Of a stretch of 64,000 bases of DNA, positions 57,301-64,000 are shown piece after piece. The position numbers and the translations under genes are program-made. Within the stretch, counting starts at the first letter, position 1. Every line of letters begins with the position of its first letter. Origin of the DNA: Raphanus sativus (lineage: Eukaryota; Streptophyta; Magnoliopsida; Brassicales; Brassicaceae). The stretch is from NCBI RefSeq assembly GCF_000801105.2, contig NC_079518.1, positions 16,224,800 to 16,288,799 of the forward strand. The letters are read 5' to 3'. A model generated the notes under the pieces. That model had not been told where the DNA came from. It made no database searches and saw only the letters and a list, made by a program, of their open reading frames with translations.

Positions 57301-57843
57301 CGATCTGCGAAGCGGCGCACACCCGAACTGATCGAAAGAAGAGCCGCAGGCGATAACAAGAGAGACATTCGAAGAGGAAACAATAGACAAGACTCTATCT
57401 CTCGGCCAAGAAGGATCTAAAGGCAAAAAGGCTTCTCCGATCCTCAAAACAGAAAGCACAGAGATTATGTATTCGACCGAAGGCGGCATGTATAAGGCCA
57501 ACACCTTTGGGGTGTATACATCTGATGACTCAGCTTCTTCGAGCTTATCTGTAGTAGTAATGCCTGGAGGTTGTTTTGTTGGTGGTGGTGGTGTGATGAG
57601 GTGAGGGTCGTTGTTGTGGCCAGGAACATCGAGGAGGATGCGACGGAGACGGAAGCTGAGAGAATCGATGGATGAAGATAGTTCGGCGAAGGTGAAAACT
57701 GTGTCGCCGTCGTGAACAGGGGAAGGAGGAGGTTGAGGAGAATCCGAGATAAACCTCGCCGCGGAATGGATGACGGCGGCTTTGTGAGGGTTTGGGGAGG
57801 CTGCGTCGGTGAATATGTGAGAAATGCAGCAGAAATTGCTCAT
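51395..57843 (-). CDS. AMP-binding/acyl-carrier/beta-propeller protein (AASDH-like), 16 exons, about 1170 aa
   Basis: Exons (minus): 57843-57105, 57006-56810, 56323-56120, 55805-55086, 54961-54297, 54173-54098, 54024-53938, 53784-53741, 53393-53285, 53144-53085, 52794-52710, 52612-52548, 52465-52373, 52266-52222, 51786-51677, 51608-51395. All phases agree. The adenylation domain has [11 protein letters not shown] (about residue 231), NLYGSTE (about 374), YRTGD (about 473) and a [14 protein letters not shown] core. A carrier domain follows with the phosphopantetheine serine in GGDSL (about 643). The last 370 residues form PQQ/WD-like propeller repeats. The layout matches animal AASDH (ACSF4/U26) and Arabidopsis At5g35930; the plant substrate is not established to my knowledge. 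I chose ATG 57843; the frame is open further upstream to 58071 without a better start. Confidence 0.88.
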
Positions 57844-58071
57844 CGGAAAGCTGTTTTGGGATTTCTCTGAGACATTCACTGCTCTCGACTCGGAAGTCAG
57901 AAGACTAGAGGAACTATATGGCTTGAACCTAAATACCTGTTTTTTTTTACAATACATTGATTTTTTTATTTTTGGGTCAACATATATATATATTGATTTT
58001 CTTATTTTATTTCTGGAACACTCCTTGATTAAAACAAGTACCAAACTGGAGTTTTGGGGATGAAGTTTCAA

Positions 58072-59579
58072 ATTTCAAAAAAAATAAAAATATTAAAATT
58101 TTTAAAATAAAAAAAAAGTTATTTCGGTTATTTTATTTTTTCAAGTTATTTTATTTTTTGAAAGCTATTTTATGACCAAAAACTTTTAAAAAAACTATTT
58201 TAGAATATCCCGGAAAACATAAATCTATAATTTGGACAGCTAGAACCCAAATACTGTATGAACTAATTTAAATTCAACTCGGACACTGAACATGATGATA
58301 GTCCATACCACCGGGTTTTTGGGCCGACCGCGGATGAACCGCGAATTAATAAATAAATTAGTTTTATTATATAGTGATATATTAGCTATGAAAATAAATT
58401 AACAAAAGCTAAATTGACATATTTTCTAAATGTTTTGTAAAACATAAAATAATAGTTTGGATATTTAAAAAATACTTAGCTTTAGTTTTTATATTTTATT
58501 TCCATTTGACATACAAAATATCAAAAAAATAGTTTAAATTATCTTAATTTTTTGTAACAAGTTAAGAGTTATGACATCTAACAAAAAATATCAAACGTTA
58601 AAAAATCATAAATATTTAAATGTTTAATATGAATAATAAAATTCAGATCTAAAATAAACCAAAAGTAAAATATCATTAATAAATTATGTATAACAAACAT
58701 AAACTAATATCAAATCAAATTAATCAATTATGGTTCTCTATATCATTGTTCACTTTATTTTTTCAAGTAAAACTGTAAAATAATATGTAAAAGTTATTTA
58801 TTGGTTTAACCACTGGTTTAACTGGGTTTTAGTAAATTTTTACGGTTTTATTGTTTAAATATTGATTTTTTCACAAAATCTAAACCGACTTTTTTGGATC
58901 ACTGGATTTACCGGTTTAAATGCGGGTCCGGATCAGATTTCAGAACACTGAATTAAAGTAACTTAATAAACGATTTGTGAGAGAGATAGTAAATTCCCAA
59001 AATGGTTCCGGAGAAAAGAGAATCAGGATAATCAATGTTAGCTGTTTTCGAGACCAAGCAATAGTAATACTGTACTAATTATTTTAAAACTTTTTGTCAG
59101 AAATATTTACTTTATCGCTTAGTATGAAATTCTATTATAATATATTACTAGATTTTGATTCGCGTTTCGAAAGCATAGATTTTTCTTAAATTATATACAA
59201 AGTTTGTGGTTAATATTTTTGAAATTCTTGTATATTGTTATGTTACAAAATCATATGATATGGAAGAAGATAATTTGTTTAAGTTATATAATTCATGAAT
59301 TAGTTTATTAAAGATTTTGTATATACACTCTTGTAAAATCTCTTTTAGAAATGAATATTTTACCAGTCCGGAAAACCAAACTAAAATCGACCTGGAAATA
59401 TAGGTGCGGTTTGGGTCCATGTTTACATATTCAATTTCTTTGGACCAGCAGTTTTCTTTTCAAGTCAAGATCATACCTGAGACCTGTTTGGGCCACATTT
59501 TTTATTTAAAAGAAAAGTATTAAGGACTTCTAAGTCTTCGGCCACATTTTTGATTTAAAAGAAAATAAAAAATAAGTAA
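58072..59579. other. Upstream region of the AMP-binding gene, with decayed TE traces
   Basis: AT-rich. An 8-bp direct repeat ACACTGAA (58283-58290 and 58945-58952) brackets a 654-bp segment that starts near CCACCGGGTTTTTGGGCC and ends with CCGGTTTAAATGCGGGTCCG. This may be a non-autonomous DNA element, though inverted ends are not clear. A Helitron-like CTAG-TTTTGATTCGCG end lies near 59148. No gene is seen. Confidence 0.45.
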
Positions 59580-61389
59580 AGTATTATCATGGGGTATATA
59601 AGAGTTTTTGATGGAGGTTATAGGATAAATAAGAATAAAATCCAATTGATTGCCCGAATGTGTATCCCAAAGAAGCTAGGAGGCTTAGGATTCAAAGATA
59701 TTGAGAGTTTCAACAAAGCTTTACTAGCTAAGCAGGCGTGGAAGCTAGTTCAGGAGCCGGAATGCTTACTTGCCAGCATTCTAAAGAGCAGATATTATGA
59801 AAATGACTCCTTCTTAGAGGCTGAAGTGGGAACAAGACCCTCATATGGATGGAGAAGTGTGCTCCATGGAAGAGAGTTATTGAGGCGTGGACTGCGAAAG
59901 GAGGTTTGGAATGGTCGATCGCTAAGAGTGTGGATTGATCCTTGGTGTGACTTTGGTGGTAGATTTAACCCATGGATGAAGAAAACCCTCATCAATCTTG
60001 AGCTCAAAGTTTGCGATCTGATTGATTATGAATCCGGTTCCTGGAACGAGCAGATTCTAGCAGATCAATTCTTCGATGAGGATGCTGACAAGATTAAGAA
60101 ACTGAAGCCATTACCGGAGCAAGAAGACTATTGGTGCTGGAAACACGAAAAGTCTGGTTCCTACTCGGTTAAATCGGGCTATTGGCTTGCATCAAAGACG
60201 AAACTGCAGGGACTTCTGCAAGTGGCAAATGCCTAACCTTCTTTTAACAGTTTAAAAGAACAGGCATGTCTAACTCAGACTGAGCCTAAAATCAAGCATT
60301 TCCTCTGGCGCACACTGAGTAATGCTATCCCAGTCATGGATGCTCTCTCTCGGAGGGGTATGAAGGTTAATGTGAGATGCCAATATTGTGGGATGGAACC
60401 GGAAACTGCAAATCATGTGCTGTTTACATGTCATGTCGCAAGGCAAACGTGGGCGCGGTCTCTATTTCCAATCCCAGAAAATGGATTTAATGAGGAGTCA
60501 GTCTATGCAAACATCCATTACCTGTTTCAGATGAGCAAGAACATCAAAATCCATCTTGAGATTAGAAGAGTTTTCCCGTGGGTTCTATGGTTCTTATGGA
60601 AAAACAGGAATAAATTCTTCTTTGAAGGGAAGCCATTTGATGGGGAGGAATGCATTTGGAAAATTCGACAGGAGGCCGAGGTCTGGTTTCTAGCACAAAC
60701 TCTCGATCATCAGGAGGAGAAAAAGGAGGCGCTGGAAGGGAAGAATGCTGACCGGAAATGGGCGACTCCATCCAGAGGGTGGTTGAAGTGCAACATTGGG
60801 TGGTATTGGGTTAAGAAAACTCATTCCTTAGGTTGTGATTGGGTGGTCAGTGATTCAAATGGTATGCCAATTTGGCACAGTAGAAGGTCTTTTGTGGAGA
60901 TTAATAACCTAAATGATGCAAAGGTGCATGCGGTGAGGTGGGCTATTGAGAATATGGTAGCTCATAGAGTGGAGAGGGTTGTTGTAGCCTTTGAAGACCC
61001 TACATTCTGCGGTATTTTGGAAAGGCCGAAGGCGTGGCCATCATTTAAGGTGGAAAGTACCTTACTATTGAATATTTTGAGTAAAGTCCCAAACTGGAAG
61101 GTATGTTTGGAAGTAAAAGAAACTAACAAAGGAGCTTATCTCATTGTCAAGAGCGCTTCAAGCAGGTTTTTTGTCCAGTCGTATGAAGCGGCAGGACAGC
61201 CAAGATGGCTAGCGCCTCTGTTTGACAGTGAGAGAGTGGGATCCTTTGCCTAGTTTGGCGTTCGCAGGAGGAGGTGTATTTTTTGTTCTGTCTACCTCTG
61301 TTTGGAAGGCCTTTTGTGTCTTCATTTTCTTGTTGGGGGATGCCTTAAGCTTGTAAACCTTGGTTACCACTGATATATATATATATATA
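59580..61389 (+). mobile_element. 5'-truncated LINE with a nearly open ORF
   Basis: From about 59589 to 61253 one frame encodes the RT C-terminus (CIPKKLGGLGFKDIESFN, ALLAKQAWKLVQEP, then RPSYGWRS), the RT zinc-binding motif (CQYCGMEPETANHVLFTCHV near 60378) and the RNase H region (GWLKCNIGWYW onward). The only break is a single in-frame TAA at 60234-60236. Endonuclease and RT palm are missing, so it is 5'-truncated and inactive but younger than the other LINE pieces here. The 3' end is a TA-rich tail (61371-61389), into which the LTR at 61390 is inserted. Confidence 0.85.
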
Positions 61390-61951
61390 TGTAAGTTCGA
61401 GATACAGCGAGAACAGACGGCACAAAATAATTCCAAGAACAATTATCTCTTTATTAAGAATCACTGAAACAATCTTTTACAAAGACTTGTCAAATCCGAA
61501 TTACTCAACGCCACACACGGCTTGACACGGATCAATTCTTAATCTACCCTTATGAGGAACCAACTCCTGTTGATCACCTCTACAAATCACTCACTGTCTG
61601 AAACCCCAAAGCTGCTGCTATGTTTCCGTGAGAATTACAACGTCAAAAGCTCTAACCCTAATTCTAGGAAAAAGCCACAATATATATTAAATAATATTTT
61701 CCTATTATCTAATATAATATTTCCTATATTTTAGCATCACCAAATCTTCAAATTTGTGATCTAATCACGCTCCTTTAATGCATATTTCGTCAACCAAGTA
61801 TATAGAAATATTCCATATCATCACATCTTGATATTTTCTTTTTATTCTTCGAAGCGTGTGTCACACACCATCCTGTGTGTGTAACACAAGTACACGAACC
61901 AAAACTCCACCACTGCAACAGCTTCTCAAGCTCCAAGTTCTTGAGCTTACA
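61390..61951 (-). repeat. 3' LTR of the gag-only element, 562 bp
   Basis: Perfect 6-bp inverted ends TGTAAG…CTTACA. An AATAAAGAG polyadenylation-like signal reads on the minus strand near 61450. The adjacent polypurine tract fixes the inner boundary. The left target duplication would be ATATA in the LINE tail, which cannot be verified. Confidence 0.75.
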
Positions 61952-62121
61952 TTCTCCCCCTTTTTCACTGAGTTTTACAACTCAAGCCTAAGAACAATAT
62001 GCATCATACATACCACCAAAGTACTAACTTAAACTCCCCCTGAATTAAGTATCATCTCCCCCTGCTTGAGTGAAAAACTCTTTGAACAACTTCATGATAC
62101 TTGTGGGACCATCAAAAACTC

Positions 62122-64000
62122 TCAGTACCTTCTAGGCCATCGAACTGGTTCTTCAAACTCAGTATATTGATCACCCATTCGATTGTATGACACACTAGTA
62201 TGCTCGTGTGACACACCTTTCGTAAACTTAGGATACAGATCCTTCTTAGCTATCCAAACATGTCCATATCTTCTAGGTTCCACATAACAAAAGTTCATCC
62301 TCCAAGCTCGCTCAGTCTGGTTTCTCCTAGAATAACAGAAAGCAACAGTATGTCCGGTCTTACCACAAAAGAGACAGCCATTCATTCGCTTAGCAACAAT
62401 TTTGCTGTCTTGTATCTTTGGAACCACCATCTTTGCTTGAGTTTCATCCTTTTGTTCAGCTGAAATAACTGGGATTGAGCGTTTTACAAACTTGATTCCT
62501 TCATTCTTGTCAACCTCTTGTGAAGTCGTCCCTTTATAACCCAAACCCCAACTGATTTTTGGAGACTGCCCAATTGACAAGATATGATCCAGACTTGCTG
62601 ATCCAGTGTTCAACATTCTCACTTTCTTGTAGTTCTCAGCAAGTTGTCTTTCCAGAAGCTGACTCTTCTCAAGTTCTTGATTCAACAGTTGTTTCATCTG
62701 ATGAAACTTTATTTCAGACTCTTGTTGAACTTGATTCTGCTCTGCAATAACTCTCTTAAGAGACTGAAGCTCGTCTTCATTATCATCCTCTCTCACCCTA
62801 CACTTTGATTCACCCTTCGCATCAGTCTGTTCCATCTCTAGGGTGTTGACTTGATCTTCCAAGACAGCTTTATCCTTGATGAGCTGTAGGTTTTCGTGAC
62901 TGAGTTCTGCAAATTTACCAAAGAGAACCTTATACTCGGCTAGAAAATCTGCATCTATATCACTTTCTGTATCACTGTGTGACGCATCTGAATTGGTGTG
63001 TGACACACCCGACATACGAATTTCACCCTTAGTGATGTCTTTTTCAGATCCTATAACTCCATGAAGAGACACGAAATTGAGAGCATCTTCTTTTCTCTCT
63101 GGTACTTTATCATTGCAACTTCTCTTCATCTTCATCTTTTTGGTGTTCACACAATCTGATTTTATGTGCCCATAACCATTACATCCATTACACTTGATTT
63201 CTTTTCTCTTGAATGATGGACACTCTGTTTTGACATGCCCAATACCATGACAATTAAAACACACCACTGCCTGCCATTTATGTCTTTCTTCTTCTCTAGG
63301 CAGTCTGTCGCTGGACATCTTATTCAAAAGATTCATAGTTTCTTCAAGTTTCTGAATCACCAAGTGAATAGATTCTTCAAGCTTCTTAGCTTTCTGGATG
63401 TCTTCATTAACTGTGATTTGAGAGTCTTGAGCAGGCTTTGAACACTTAGATTCCAATTCCATCTCCTCAGCCTTTAATATCCCTACTACCTCAGCAAAGT
63501 TCAGTTCATCAGTGTTCATCGTCAATGTTATCGCTGCTTTATGTGCTGCAAACTTAGTAGGCAAACATCGCAAAAACTTCTTCACCAATTTTGCATCTTC
63601 ATATTTTTTACCTAAAACTTGTGCTTCATTGGCTATGGAGCTGAGCTTCGCACTGAAATCTCCGATCTTCTCATCATCCCTCATCCTTATGTCTTCAAAC
63701 TGTGATGCAAGCAAGTCCAATCTTATCCTTCTAACATTCGCAGTACCCTCGAAAGCATTTTGTAGTATATCCCAAGCCTCTTTAGCTGATTCACATCCCT
63801 GAATAAGCTCAAATTGCTTTGCATCTACAGAACTGAAGATTGTATCCAGTGCTTTTGCATTAAACCTTGAAAGTTTTTTCTCTGTTGCTGTCCACTTTGT
63901 CTTCAGTTTAGGCCTCTTCAAACCATCTTCTTGCATCACAAACGGTTCTTCCCATCCAGTTTGAACAACTGTCCATATATCTTCATCAGCTCCACGTAAG
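62122..64000 (-). CDS. Copia-type Gag polyprotein, N-terminus outside window
   Basis: The frame is open from the window edge to a stop at 62122 (over 620 residues). It has the UBN2/gag helical region (ESAKEAWDILQNAFEGTANV, RIRLDLLASQFEDIRM, then DEKIGDFSAKLSSIANEA). Two zinc knuckles follow (CFNCHGIGHVKTECPSF and CNGCNGYGHIKSDC), then a long coiled-coil-like segment (about 62580-62960) and a third knuckle (CLFCGKTGHTVAFC) near the end. It stops before where a Copia protease (D.G.S) would begin. The long intact frame in a pol-less element suggests selection on, or recent activity of, Gag alone. Confidence 0.85.
   Translation of the reverse strand, partial: LRGADEDIWTVVQTGWEEPFVMQEDGLKRPKLKTKWTATEKKLSRFNAKALDTIFSSVDAKQFELIQGCESAKEAWDILQNAFEGTANVRRIRLDLLASQFEDIRMRDDEKIGDFSAKLSSIANEAQVLGKKYEDAKLVKKFLRCLPTKFAAHKAAITLTMNTDELNFAEVVGILKAEEMELESKCSKPAQDSQITVNEDIQKAKKLEESIHLVIQKLEETMNLLNKMSSDRLPREEERHKWQAVVCFNCHGIGHVKTECPSFKRKEIKCNGCNGYGHIKSDCVNTKKMKMKRSCNDKVPERKEDALNFVSLHGVIGSEKDITKGEIRMSGVSHTNSDASHSDTESDIDADFLAEYKVLFGKFAELSHENLQLIKDKAVLEDQVNTLEMEQTDAKGESKCRVREDDNEDELQSLKRVIAEQNQVQQESEIKFHQMKQLLNQELEKSQLLERQLAENYKKVRMLNTGSASLDHILSIGQSPKISWGLGYKGTTSQEVDKNEGIKFVKRSIPVISAEQKDETQAKMVVPKIQDSKIVAKRMNGCLFCGKTGHTVAFCYSRRNQTERAWRMNFCYVEPRRYGHVWIAKKDLYPKFTKGVSHEHTSVSYNRMGDQYTEFEEPVRWPRRY

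Larger units (their letters stand above)
61390..64000 (-). mobile_element. Gag-only Copia-type LTR element (TR-GAG-like), minus orientation, runs off window
   Basis: In minus orientation the 3' LTR occupies 61951-61390 (ends TGTAAG/CTTACA). It is preceded by a polypurine tract AAAAGGGGGAGAA (61952-61964). Only about 160 bases separate this tract from the end of a gag reading frame (62122 to beyond 64000). No protease, integrase or RT is present, so the element needs helper functions. This is the organisation called TR-GAG in plants, or else a large internal deletion. The 5' LTR is outside the window. Confidence 0.72.

Noticed and set aside
57106..57420. Plus-strand open frame opposite the AMP-binding domain
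   Set aside because: Antisense to the conserved [11 protein letters not shown] exon; no domain.
57844..58071. Upstream in-frame extension of the AMP-binding protein
   Set aside because: The extension is Lys/Ile/Ser-rich, AT-rich leader-like sequence; the ATG at 57843 begins the conserved part.

Overview
This window is nuclear DNA of a flowering plant, almost certainly a Brassicaceae. It has spliced genes with GT-AG introns, AT-rich intergenic DNA, plant LINEs, Copia and CACTA elements, an Emigrant MITE and many Helitrons. Four spliced genes are recognisable: an IQ-domain protein (26977-28628, +), a fimbrin (38920-42240, -), plastidic glucose-6-phosphate dehydrogenase (47254-49387, -) and an AMP-binding/carrier/beta-propeller protein (51395-57843, -). 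Their order matches, from memory, Arabidopsis chromosome 5 genes At5g35670 (IQD33), At5g35700 (FIM5), At5g35790 (G6PD1) and At5g35930. A glycine-rich secreted protein (18681-19672, -) lies upstream and may be the counterpart of At5g35660. The window therefore looks like a TE-expanded, colinear version of that near-centromeric segment. I cannot name the species.

Layout. 1-4915: degenerate LINE split by a 1.46-kb solo LTR with a clean target duplication. 5059-12000: Emigrant MITE, several Helitrons, a small hAT-like MITE. 12684-18326: a nest of AT-rich Helitrons arranged as a large imperfect inverted repeat, with a later Helitron whose empty site is visible nearby. 18681-19672: glycine-rich protein gene. 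20440-21345: LINE relic. 21509-26397: complete Copia element with apparently identical LTRs but a frameshift in pol. 26977-28628: IQD gene. 28705-39875: a tandem duplication of about 3.4 kb (net of insertions) that copied the IQD-fimbrin spacer and the 3' third of the fimbrin gene. Each copy then received its own Helitron, and copy 1 also gained a 3.4-kb element with a 9-bp target duplication. 38920-42240: intact fimbrin. 42761-45500: degenerate CACTA element. 47254-49387: G6PD1, apparently broken by a one-base deletion. 49990-51340: LINE fragment with another solo LTR. 51395-57843: AMP-binding protein. 59580-61389: LINE 3' half. 61390-64000: Copia-type LTR plus a gag-only internal region running off the window.

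The host genes are single-copy housekeeping or cytoskeletal functions and do not form a pathway. The main interest is structural: nested insertions with exact boundaries and pre-insertion sites, a tandem duplication dated relative to TE insertions, and possible damage to G6PD1. All exon boundaries were derived by hand from splice consensus and reading-frame arithmetic. No RNA genes or CRISPR arrays were seen.
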